DNA of 64,000 nt, from NCBI GenBank assembly GCA_041821265.1, contig JBGUEQ010000006.1:1-64000 (forward strand), written 5' to 3'. The translations under genes and the position numbers were made by a program. The stretch is from Lachnotalea sp041821265 (GTDB lineage Bacteria > Bacillota > Clostridia > Lachnospirales > Lachnospiraceae). Shown here one piece after another: positions 16,910 through 25,470 of this stretch (its first letter is position 1; each line of letters starts with the position of its first letter). Below the pieces are notes generated by a model. It ran no database searches, had not been told where the DNA came from, and worked only from the letters and a program-made list of their open reading frames with translations.

Positions 16910-17466
16910 GCTATTTTGTTCATGAAAGCAGTTATATAGATGATAATGTAACAATAGGTGAAGGTACAAAAATATGGAATTTTAGCCATGTACAAAAAGG
17001 TGTTCAAATTGGAGAGCAATGTTCTTTGGGACAAAATGTTAATATTTCTAATAATGTTAAGATAGGAAATGGTGTTAAGATACAGAATAATGTATCCGTT
17101 TATGAAAGTGTTGAACTTGAAGATTTTGTTTTTTGTGGGCCATCTATGGTATTTACCAACGACTTAACACCAAGAAGTAAATATCCAAAAGGATCTGCAG
17201 GTTATAAGAGTACACTAGTTAAGTATGGAGCATCTATTGGTGCAAATGCCACTATTGTATGTGGAAATACAATAGGTAGATGGGCAATGATAGCTTCAGG
17301 AGCGGTAGTGACGAAAGATGTACCTAATTATGCCTTGATGGTAGGGGTACCAGCTAAACAAGTAGGTTGGGTTTGTGAATGTGGCACTTCATTAAATGAG
17401 AATCATAAATGCAGTCAGTGTGGAAGAGAGTATGTTCTAGAGAGAAACGAACTAAATGAAAAATAA
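16906..17466 (+). CDS. wbpD: UDP-GlcNAc3NA N-acetyltransferase, WbpD-like
   Basis: 186 aa, left-handed beta-helix acyltransferase. Hexapeptide repeats run over about residues 1-145 (IGEGTKIWNFSHVQKGVQIGE, GNGVKIQNNVSVYESV, IGANATIVCGNTIGRWA), then AMIASGAVVTKDVPNYALMVGVPAKQVGWV. The tail has two CXC/CXXC pairs (CECG and CSQCG) resembling a small zinc ribbon. It should acetylate the 3-amino group formed by WbpE using acetyl-CoA. ATGA overlap with wbpB. Order in the operon (B, D, E) matches known ManNAc3NAcA clusters. Confidence 0.87.
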   Translation: MSYFVHESSYIDDNVTIGEGTKIWNFSHVQKGVQIGEQCSLGQNVNISNNVKIGNGVKIQNNVSVYESVELEDFVFCGPSMVFTNDLTPRSKYPKGSAGYKSTLVKYGASIGANATIVCGNTIGRWAMIASGAVVTKDVPNYALMVGVPAKQVGWVCECGTSLNENHKCSQCGREYVLERNELNEK

Positions 17467-17484
17467 TTGGTAGGAGTGATAGTT

Positions 17485-18603
17485 GTGGAATTTAGAGACT
17501 TAAAAGCTCAATATAATAAATACAAAGCTGAGATTGATTTTGCGATTCAGGAAGTAATGAATAATGCAAATTTTATTGGCGGGAAAGAAGTAAATATTCT
17601 TGAGCAAAGATTAGCAGAATATGTAGGAGTGAAACATTGTATTACTTGTGCGAATGGTACCGAGGCAATGACGCTCGTCTTGATGGCATGGGATATAAAA
17701 GAAGGAGATGCAGTTTTTGTTCCTGACTTTACTTTTTTTTCAACGGGAGAAATCGTGTCTTTTAGAGGTGCTACTCCTATTTTTGTTGATGTAGATAGAG
17801 ATACGTTCAATATAGACACTATAAAACTTGAAAAAGCCATAAATAAAGTGAAGGAAGAAGGAAAACTAACCCCAAAAGTAATTATTCCTGTAGATTTATT
17901 TGGTCTTCCTGCAAAACATATTGAGATTGAAAAGATAGCAAAAACACACAATTTAAGAGTTCTTGAGGATGGTGCTCAAGGTTTTGGTGGAAGTATCAAT
18001 GGTAAGAAAGCTTGTAGCTTTGGGGATGCAGCAACGACATCTTTTTTTCCAGCGAAACCATTAGGATGCTATGGCGATGGTGGTGCAATATTCACAAATG
18101 ATAGTGAGCTTACAGAACTATTAAACTCATATAAGGTACATGGAAAAGGTGAAAATAAATATGATAATGTTAGAATTGGAGTAAACTCTCGACTAGATTC
18201 AATTCAAGCAGCAGTTCTTAATATTAAACTTACAGCATTTATTGAACATGAGCTTGCAGATGTAAATAGAGTGTACAGACATTATATAGAAAAACTAAAA
18301 GGAATTGTTGAAACTCCTATTATTCCTGATGGATATATATCTAGCTTTGCTCAATTTACGATTAAATTGAAAAATATTCAAGAACGAGATATTTTACATG
18401 ATAGATTGAAAGCTAATGGCATTCCGTGTATGGTTTATTATGTGAAACCGATGCATAAACAAGAGGCTTTTAGTGAATCGGAATATAGTGATAGCGATTT
18501 TGAAGTTACAAATGAGCTTTGTGATATTGTTCTATCATTACCGCTACACCCATATTTAAATGAGGCTGATATTGAACGGGTGTGCAATGTAATAGAACAG
18601 TAG
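17485..18603 (+). CDS. wbpE: 3-keto-sugar aminotransferase, WbpE-like
   Basis: 372 aa, DegT family PLP enzyme. GTG at 17485 chosen because GTAGGAG lies 8 bases before it. It starts VEFRDLKAQYNKYKAEID, then CANGTEAMTLVLMAW, PDFTFFSTGEIV, VLEDGAQGFGGSINGK, and SFFPAKPLGCYGDGGAIFTN, whose lysine should bind PLP. SFFPAKPLGCYGDGG is characteristic of WbpE/WlbC-type enzymes and differs from the aminotransferase at 9548. It would transfer an amino group to C3 of the keto sugar made by WbpB. Confidence 0.88.
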   Translation: MEFRDLKAQYNKYKAEIDFAIQEVMNNANFIGGKEVNILEQRLAEYVGVKHCITCANGTEAMTLVLMAWDIKEGDAVFVPDFTFFSTGEIVSFRGATPIFVDVDRDTFNIDTIKLEKAINKVKEEGKLTPKVIIPVDLFGLPAKHIEIEKIAKTHNLRVLEDGAQGFGGSINGKKACSFGDAATTSFFPAKPLGCYGDGGAIFTNDSELTELLNSYKVHGKGENKYDNVRIGVNSRLDSIQAAVLNIKLTAFIEHELADVNRVYRHYIEKLKGIVETPIIPDGYISSFAQFTIKLKNIQERDILHDRLKANGIPCMVYYVKPMHKQEAFSESEYSDSDFEVTNELCDIVLSLPLHPYLNEADIERVCNVIEQ

Positions 18604-18639
18604 ACTAAAATAGAATATATACAAATGGGAGTGATACAG

Positions 18640-19794
18640 ATGACACGTGATAATTTAATGAATTCAAGAAAAATATGCCATATAACTAGCGCACATTCTA
18701 GATACGATGTCCGTATATTTCATAAAGAATGCAAATCATTAGCGAATAATGGTTATAATGTGACCCTGATAGTTAATGATAACTTTCCTGATGAGAATAT
18801 TGATGGAGTATGGATTGTATCTACTCGACTAAAACCACGTAATCGATTTGAGAGAATGATTAAATCAAAATCATGCTTAAGGGAAAAGATGCTTAAAGTA
18901 AATGCTGAGGTATATCATTTTCATGATCCGGAATTACTACCAGAGGCTATGTGGATAAAAAGAAAAGGAAAAAAAGTTATTTTTGATTTTCATGAAGATG
19001 TTTCACAGCAGATTCTATTTAAAATATGGATTCCAAAACCCATTAGAAAATTTGTCTCTGTCATCTATAAAAAATATGAGAAAGATAAAGCGAAAGAATT
19101 TGATGCGTTAATAACGGTAACTCCAAAGTTTGTTGAAAGATTAGAGAAAATTAATCCGAATACTGTAATGATTACAAATTATCCAATCTTAGAAGAGAAA
19201 GAAGAAAAAGTTGATAGTAAAAAGAAAAGAGCAATATGTTTTGCAGGTGGAATCTCACCTCAATGGAATCATGAAAATATTATTAGTGCCATTGAAGGTA
19301 TAGACGATATTGAGTACCTTTTAGCTGGTAGTGGTACAGAAGAGTATCTTGAAGAACTAAAAAAGCTGGAGGGATGGAAAAAAGTTAATTATATGGGACG
19401 AATTCCGCATGAAAAAGTGAAAGAGATTTATAATAAATCAATGATTGGTATGACATTATTAAGTAATAATACTCAAGTTGGAGACGAGGGCACGCTTGGA
19501 AATACAAAGATATTTGAGTTTATGGAAGCAAGACTTCCAATTATTTGTTCAAATAATAAATTATGGAAAGAAATAACTGAGAGATATAAATGTGGAATTG
19601 CGGTTGATCCTGACAGTGTTATGGATATCAGAAATTCTTTAATTTTATTATTGTCTGATTCGACGCTGATGCAAGAAATGGGTAAAAATGGAGAAAACGC
19701 AGTTAAAACTATCTATAATTGGAACCAACAAGAGAAATATTTATTCGATCTATATGATAGAATTTGTGCCAAGAAGATAAGAGAGATGAATTAA
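18640..19794 (+). CDS. GT4 glycosyltransferase
   Basis: 384 aa. ATG at 18640, preceded by GGGAGTG (18627-18633). GT-B fold: CHITSAHSRYDVRIFHKECKSL at the N-terminus, VYHFHDPELLPEAMWIK, FDFHEDVSQQI, then AICFAGGISPQWNHENIISAIEGI and GTLGNTKIFEFMEARLPII for the donor half. It belongs to a GT4 group often placed in capsule loci, acting on the cytoplasmic face. No donor assignment is possible. Last transferase before the polymerase. Confidence 0.82.
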   Translation: MTRDNLMNSRKICHITSAHSRYDVRIFHKECKSLANNGYNVTLIVNDNFPDENIDGVWIVSTRLKPRNRFERMIKSKSCLREKMLKVNAEVYHFHDPELLPEAMWIKRKGKKVIFDFHEDVSQQILFKIWIPKPIRKFVSVIYKKYEKDKAKEFDALITVTPKFVERLEKINPNTVMITNYPILEEKEEKVDSKKKRAICFAGGISPQWNHENIISAIEGIDDIEYLLAGSGTEEYLEELKKLEGWKKVNYMGRIPHEKVKEIYNKSMIGMTLLSNNTQVGDEGTLGNTKIFEFMEARLPIICSNNKLWKEITERYKCGIAVDPDSVMDIRNSLILLLSDSTLMQEMGKNGENAVKTIYNWNQQEKYLFDLYDRICAKKIREMN

Positions 19795-19795
19795 A

Positions 19796-21058
19796 ATGAT
19801 AGTAGAAAGAAATGTTGTAAAGTCTTTTATATATCTTTTTTTATACAAAATCTTTCTTGATGTTGTATATATAGAATTTGTATATGCTAAATTTAATTAT
19901 ATGGGATTTATTTTGGAATTTTCTTTATACAAGTATATATTTAGTTTATGTATATTTGTTTTAACTTATATTACGCTACCTAAAAAACAAGATAAGCCAT
20001 CTTTAGTATTTTTACAGTTACATTTTATTGTAATGATAATTCCAATGTTTACCATATATGCATTTATGAATCAGCCAACTATATTTTTAATAATGAGTAT
20101 ATTTATTTTTATTTTACAATGTGTTTTTGTTAGATATTTTCCAAACATTCAGATAAGAAGAATAGAACAGTCAAAACTAATATTTTATGTTATTATAATA
20201 GGCATGACGCTATTTGTCTATACTTCAATGATCAAAGCAAACGGCTTACCATCATTATCATCCCTGAATATAATGAGCGTCTATGAATTTCGTGGAAAAG
20301 TTACATATCCATTTTTAATGGCATATTTTGTTAATTGGCAGGCGAAAGTAATAAATCCATTTTTAATAGCAACATCATTTTTAAATGAGAATAGAATTAT
20401 TTTTTGTATATCAGTTATCCTTCAAATTTTGATTTATATGATTACAGGTCATAAAGCTTTTTTGTTTATTCCTATCGCTATTTTATTAGTTGTTATTTTG
20501 ATTGCAAGGTTTAATTTTTTGAAAATTTCTTCATTTATAGCTTCTGGAGCAACCTTTATTCTTTTTATTTTGTATAAAGTGACGGGAACAATTATTTTAC
20601 CATCCTTATTTTTGAGACGCTTATTATTTTTACCTGCTTACATCAAGTTTATATATTATGATTTTTTCTTAGAAAATCAATTTTTATATTTTTCTGCTGG
20701 AAGTATAGGAAAATTATTAGGTTTATCATATCCGTTTGATTTGCCACCAGCCTATCTTATAGGTAAAATATATTTCAATAATCCTAATACGGGTGCAAAT
20801 ACTGGATATATTGCAGATGCATATGCAAATATGGGATTTGGGGGGATGGTATTACTAGGGTTAGTATTTGCATTTGTTTTAAAATTAATTGATTCCTTAA
20901 GTATTAAAGTAGGAAAAAATTTAACGATAGGACTAACATTATTTACAATTCTTAGTCTTAATGATAGTGCATTATTGACAACATTGTTAACTGGTGGATT
21001 ATTATTTCTAATAGTCATGTTATATTTATATTCAAATGTAAAGGATAAAAGGATTTAA
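19796..21058 (+). CDS. wzy: oligosaccharide repeat-unit polymerase, Wzy-like
   Basis: 420 aa, about ten or eleven hydrophobic segments across the whole length and a long external loop around residues 165-200. Low sequence conservation is normal for Wzy. Support comes from topology, the ASFLNENRIIF-like stretch after the loop, the NTGANTGYIADAYANMGFGGMVLLG segment near residue 330 (typical of the EpsG/Wzy-like group), and the setting between transferases and a flippase. It would join lipid-linked repeat units outside the membrane. The start is one base after the previous stop, with no clear ribosome site, so it may depend on coupling. Confidence 0.72.
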   Translation: MIVERNVVKSFIYLFLYKIFLDVVYIEFVYAKFNYMGFILEFSLYKYIFSLCIFVLTYITLPKKQDKPSLVFLQLHFIVMIIPMFTIYAFMNQPTIFLIMSIFIFILQCVFVRYFPNIQIRRIEQSKLIFYVIIIGMTLFVYTSMIKANGLPSLSSLNIMSVYEFRGKVTYPFLMAYFVNWQAKVINPFLIATSFLNENRIIFCISVILQILIYMITGHKAFLFIPIAILLVVILIARFNFLKISSFIASGATFILFILYKVTGTIILPSLFLRRLLFLPAYIKFIYYDFFLENQFLYFSAGSIGKLLGLSYPFDLPPAYLIGKIYFNNPNTGANTGYIADAYANMGFGGMVLLGLVFAFVLKLIDSLSIKVGKNLTIGLTLFTILSLNDSALLTTLLTGGLLFLIVMLYLYSNVKDKRI

Positions 21059-21092
21059 CTGTTATATTAAATTTTAGGAAGAGGTGAGTAAT

Positions 21093-23048
21093 ATGTGTGG
21101 AATTGCTGGCGCAATCAATCTAGAACAAGGTATAGATATAAGCAAATTTCAAAATATGACTAGTATTATTAAACATAGAGGGCCAGATGATGAAGGATTT
21201 TATTTTTCGAATGAAGAAGATGAAGTATTTGCATACAGTGAAGATACAATTAACGAAGTGAAAAGCAAACTAGAATATTCAGTTGATGCACTTATTAAAT
21301 CAAAATACAATATAGCTCTTGGTCATAGAAGATTAAGTATAATTGATATCTCACCTAGTGGTCATCAACCTATGTCTTTTTCTGATATAGTGATAGTTTA
21401 TAATGGTGAAATATATAATTACTTGGAGATAAAAGAAGAATTGCTAAAAAATGGATTTACTTTTGTCACTAAAGGAGACACAGAAGTTATTATTAATGCC
21501 TACTTGCATTGGGGAGAAAAATGTGTTGAACATTTCAATGGTATGTGGGCATTTGCTATTTGGGATAAAAGAAATAGTAAATTATTTTGTTCTCGCGATA
21601 GGTTAGGTGAAAAGCCATTTTTTTATCAGTTCAGTAAAAACACAATAACTTTTGGATCGGAAATAAAGCAGATAATAGAATATGGAATAAAACCAATAGT
21701 CAATGATGAGATTATGCACACTTTTTTAGTTTCAGGAATACATGATTTTAGTGAAGAGACTTTTTTCGAAGGCATATATAATTTACCAGGGGGTAATAAT
21801 ATGTCTATAAAGATTGATTTAGAAAAAAATATTATTGGAATTAATAAATATGAATATTGGAATTTAGATGATAGTAAATATAAAAGTAACAATAAAAATA
21901 ACGTTTCATTTGAAGAATATAGTAAAATAACTGGAAGTTTACTTGAAAAAAGTATTGAATTAAGGCTAAGAAGTGATGTTGAAGTTGGAAGCTGCTTAAG
22001 TGGCGGACTTGATTCATCTAGTGTTGTTACTTTGGCGTGTGCAAAATTAGATGAAAAAAGATTATGTTTTAAAACATTTACAGCTACTTACAATGAACAT
22101 AAAGAGGTTGATGAAAAATACTATAGTGATCTAGTTGTTAAAGATGTAGGATGTAAAAACACAAAAGTAAAACCCAATGTTAACAAGTTGAAATCTGACT
22201 TTGAAAAACTAGTTTGGCATCAGGATGAACCTTTTGGCAGCATGGGGATATTTGCTAGTTGGTGTGTCATGGAGGCTGCTAATAAGGAAAAAGTAAAAGT
22301 TCTGCTTGATGGACAAGGTGGAGATGAAACATTATTAGGTTATGAACGTTTTTATGCATATATATTGCGGGATAAATTATTCAAATTGAATTTCAAAGAA
22401 TTTGTCAATGAATTAAATCTTTCATCAGATAATTCTAAGTTATCATTTAAAAATGTAATTGCTTATTTTTTTTATTTTAATAATAAAATGATTAGAAAAA
22501 GTAGATTATTTTTAAAAGCAAATAAGTTTATGGATAAGAAATTTTTAAAAGAATATAACCTTAAAAAAGTAAACAATATATTATCATTTAAAACAATTGA
22601 GGGGGCTCAAATGGCTGAATTGAAAAAATTCATAAGCCATTTACTCCGATATGAAGATAGAAATTCTATGGCTCATTCAATTGAGGCGAGAGTACCATTT
22701 TTAGAAACAAAGTTCGTTGAGGAGACGCTAATGATTCCAAATGAATTTAAGTTGAGAGATGGATGGACTAAAGCAATGTTGCGAGAGTTTATGAAAGATA
22801 AAATGCCAATGGAAGTGGTATATCGAAAAAATAAATTGGGTTTTAGTGTACCACAACAAGCGTGGCTTAATGAACTAAATGATTATTTTAAAGAATATTT
22901 GCTTGAAAAATCACTTAGTTCCAAATACTTTGATGTGGACTATATAAAAAAAATATTTGATAACAAAACTAATAGTGACCTTCGTTTTAAATTTATTATG
23001 GTTGAATCGTGGATGCGAGTATTTAATATTGGAAATGGAAGAGAGTAA
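21093..23048 (+). CDS. asparagine synthase-like amidotransferase
   Basis: 651 aa. The start is set at 21093 so that Cys2 (MCGIAGAI) becomes the N-terminal nucleophile of the class-II glutaminase; GAGGTGAG precedes it. Domain 1 (1-235): RGPDDEGFYF, LGHRRLSIID, YNGEIYNY, TKGDTEVI. An insertion of about 40 acidic residues separates the first two motifs. Domain 2: SCLSGGLDSSSVVTLA (ATP pyrophosphatase P-loop, near residue 300) and DGQGGDETLLGYERF. Such genes in O-antigen clusters (for example wbpS) are thought to convert uronic acids to uronamides. Directly after the diaminouronate genes this is more likely than free asparagine synthesis, but it is inference. Confidence 0.83.
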   Translation: MCGIAGAINLEQGIDISKFQNMTSIIKHRGPDDEGFYFSNEEDEVFAYSEDTINEVKSKLEYSVDALIKSKYNIALGHRRLSIIDISPSGHQPMSFSDIVIVYNGEIYNYLEIKEELLKNGFTFVTKGDTEVIINAYLHWGEKCVEHFNGMWAFAIWDKRNSKLFCSRDRLGEKPFFYQFSKNTITFGSEIKQIIEYGIKPIVNDEIMHTFLVSGIHDFSEETFFEGIYNLPGGNNMSIKIDLEKNIIGINKYEYWNLDDSKYKSNNKNNVSFEEYSKITGSLLEKSIELRLRSDVEVGSCLSGGLDSSSVVTLACAKLDEKRLCFKTFTATYNEHKEVDEKYYSDLVVKDVGCKNTKVKPNVNKLKSDFEKLVWHQDEPFGSMGIFASWCVMEAANKEKVKVLLDGQGGDETLLGYERFYAYILRDKLFKLNFKEFVNELNLSSDNSKLSFKNVIAYFFYFNNKMIRKSRLFLKANKFMDKKFLKEYNLKKVNNILSFKTIEGAQMAELKKFISHLLRYEDRNSMAHSIEARVPFLETKFVEETLMIPNEFKLRDGWTKAMLREFMKDKMPMEVVYRKNKLGFSVPQQAWLNELNDYFKEYLLEKSLSSKYFDVDYIKKIFDNKTNSDLRFKFIMVESWMRVFNIGNGRE

Positions 23049-23069
23049 ATAATTGATACGGGAGAAAAA

Positions 23070-25361
23070 ATGAAAAATACCAATAAAGTTATAATAATAT
23101 TATTAGCAACAATTCTGTTATTTTTTATTGCCATATATTTATTAGAAGTTAATTTAAATAATAAAGATCAAAATCAAGATCAAAATCAAGATCAAAATCA
23201 AGATTTAAATCAGTCGAAAAATAACACTCAGTCATACGATATTAATGGTACTTCGGATTTTAGTTATCCAGTTTTTTTTGATCCAGATAGTTTTCACAAT
23301 ATTCCATTAGGATTCTTTAAACAACAACACGACAGTATTCATCCAGTTAATGCAGCGTATTATGCATTGTATAATTATGAAGAATGGAAAAAAACGAATT
23401 ATACTGATGAAATGTATAAAACAGAATTTCTTTCTGCGGCAAAAGCTATACGTGATCATCTTGAATATAATTTTAATGAAGATGGAGATGAAATCGCAGT
23501 GTTATTCTATGATTTTGATTGGAGTTACGCAGGAGAACTAATTAAAGCTCCGTGGGTGAGTGGAATGGCGCAAGGCATGGCAATATCCGTATTATCTAGG
23601 GAATATGATATAACTAAAGATTCAACGATACTAAGAAGTATTAAAGCCTTAGTTAACTCTCTCACTATTGAGTCGGACTATTTTGGAAATCTAGCTACTA
23701 TTACAGATAACACTTATTGGGTTGAAGAATATCCTTTTTTTAAAACAGATAATGAAAATATAGTAAACTCATCTGTTTTAAATGGTGGATTACTGGGTGC
23801 ATATGGTCTAGTGGAGTGGTATGAATATAGCAAAGCGGATTATTTGGAAGTTTATATAGAAAAATTAAAAGAATATCTAGAAATTAATTTGGATAAATAT
23901 GACTTTAATGATTATGAACCAACATATGGGTTACTAGATTATTCAGAGTTGGTCGATAAACTTCATGTGATTAATTTTGAAAATGCTAGTTCAAGTGATG
24001 GTAATAATGTGATATCTATTTATGAAGTAAGTGTTGCATTAGACACTACAGATGTGGTGGGCAATGAAACAGAGAAACAATTAAGAGTTATGAGAACAAC
24101 TGGAGGTAGTAAGAATTATGAATATGATAGTTTTACAGAGGGGACAGAATTTGATTACTTACTAAGCTCAGATGGGAACTTTATTGATGATAATGTTTTG
24201 AAAATCATAAATATTAACTTAATAGATTCAGATGGGAACATAGTCGGACAAACTCAAGCAAAAGACAATAAGTTTTTCGGTGATTATTGGTCAGAACCTT
24301 ATGAAGAGCAGGGAGTTTATATTAGAGATTTTTATCCTGGATATGACCCTTTTAAGGGTGCTAATGAAACAGGTCATTTTCAAATTTCTTTGGATAAAGA
24401 TGTTGATATAACAAAAAATTTGTATATTGAACTAGAATATATTAAACAAACAGATTGTCCGATAAATATTTATATGTATAATCAAGGAAGATTCAATTTG
24501 GGATACTTAAATGATGGGGATAGTAAAGAAAAGATGAAAGAAAAATTTTACATTCCAAGAACAAATGATTTTTCTTCTTATTCTTTCTATGAGGGATGGG
24601 AAAATGTTGAAATTGTTGATGGAAGAACTGCACAAGCATATGCACAAGATAAGGATTATGAAACATGGACGGGTGGATGGCTAAAATTTAAATTTGATAA
24701 AGAAGACTTACCTTTAATTAAGTATGATAGTATTATCAAATTAAGAGTAAAGTACTTTGATTCTAACAATTCTACAGTGTTTGTTAATTTTTACAATGGT
24801 GGTAATAGAAACTTAGGTATGTTAGCAAATAGTGGGTCAAATAAATGGAAAGAAGAAATAGTTGAAATTCCAGCTTATTATTTTATGAATGAAGGCTCAC
24901 CAGCACCAAAAACAAAAATTGTTATTGATACATTAATGTTACTGTCTGAAAAATGGAGCAATGACGAACTGTATAAAAAAGCAGTTTATTGGCGTGAGAA
25001 TGCGTTATATAATAGTGATAATAGAAGCTTTATGTTATATCAAAAATCAAATGGTACCAATAGATATATTATAAAAATTAATACAAAGGATGTATTCCTT
25101 CCTGGTGTAACCAAAAATAAATGGGTTAAGAAGGAAACTGAATATATAGTTGAATTGAATAATAATGATTTTGCATATTTTAGTATACCAAAAGAAAAAG
25201 TAAATGATGTAGAAGTTTCAATAGCACGTGTAGACGATAATAGCGAAGCTATTTTAAACATAGCAATGCTAGAGAAAGAGAAATCTACAATCATGCTTAT
25301 AGATAAGTTGAATGATTTTGAGCAAGAAAAAACTATCGTTTTGAGCAAAGATTTGGATTAA
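23070..25361 (+). CDS. membrane-anchored glucuronyl C5-epimerase-like protein
   Basis: 763 aa. One N-terminal membrane anchor (about residues 5-27), a short Asn/Gln/Asp repeat linker (four 12-bp units at 23166-23213), then an all-helical segment with KAPWVSGMAQGMAISVLSREY and SSVLNGGLLGAYGLVEWYEY, close to the C-terminal domain of heparosan/glucuronyl C5-epimerases. A beta-rich stretch (about residues 310-630) looks like inserted carbohydrate-binding-type domains, after which helical sequence resumes (SEKWSNDELYKKAVYWREN). It would act outside the membrane on polymer-bound uronic acid. Substrate unknown: GlcA to IdoA, or ManNAc3NAcA to its L-gulo epimer. Catalytic residues were not mapped. 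Confidence 0.65.
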   Translation: MKNTNKVIIILLATILLFFIAIYLLEVNLNNKDQNQDQNQDQNQDLNQSKNNTQSYDINGTSDFSYPVFFDPDSFHNIPLGFFKQQHDSIHPVNAAYYALYNYEEWKKTNYTDEMYKTEFLSAAKAIRDHLEYNFNEDGDEIAVLFYDFDWSYAGELIKAPWVSGMAQGMAISVLSREYDITKDSTILRSIKALVNSLTIESDYFGNLATITDNTYWVEEYPFFKTDNENIVNSSVLNGGLLGAYGLVEWYEYSKADYLEVYIEKLKEYLEINLDKYDFNDYEPTYGLLDYSELVDKLHVINFENASSSDGNNVISIYEVSVALDTTDVVGNETEKQLRVMRTTGGSKNYEYDSFTEGTEFDYLLSSDGNFIDDNVLKIININLIDSDGNIVGQTQAKDNKFFGDYWSEPYEEQGVYIRDFYPGYDPFKGANETGHFQISLDKDVDITKNLYIELEYIKQTDCPINIYMYNQGRFNLGYLNDGDSKEKMKEKFYIPRTNDFSSYSFYEGWENVEIVDGRTAQAYAQDKDYETWTGGWLKFKFDKEDLPLIKYDSIIKLRVKYFDSNNSTVFVNFYNGGNRNLGMLANSGSNKWKEEIVEIPAYYFMNEGSPAPKTKIVIDTLMLLSEKWSNDELYKKAVYWRENALYNSDNRSFMLYQKSNGTNRYIIKINTKDVFLPGVTKNKWVKKETEYIVELNNNDFAYFSIPKEKVNDVEVSIARVDDNSEAILNIAMLEKEKSTIMLIDKLNDFEQEKTIVLSKDLD
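23166..23213 (+). repeat. 12-bp tandem repeat in linker
   Basis: Three exact copies of GATCAAAATCAA and a fourth diverged copy, coding for Asp-Gln-Asn-Gln units just after the membrane anchor. In frame, so copy-number change would alter only linker length. Confidence 0.9.
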
Positions 25362-25470
25362 TATTGTACATTTAATGATATATAATAATTAAAGATTTAC
25401 TTCTGATAAATTTATTATTTGATTTTTAATTAAATTTTTAATTATATTTTATAAAAAGAAGGAAAATAGT

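Noticed and set aside
21093..23048. Reading the gene as housekeeping asparagine synthase
   Set aside because: Motifs fit the family, but its place inside a uronic acid glycan operon makes a sugar-amidating role more likely; left open in the entry.
23166..23213. Possible iteron or origin-type repeats
   Set aside because: The 12-bp units are inside a gene, in frame and only four in number; no replication gene is nearby.
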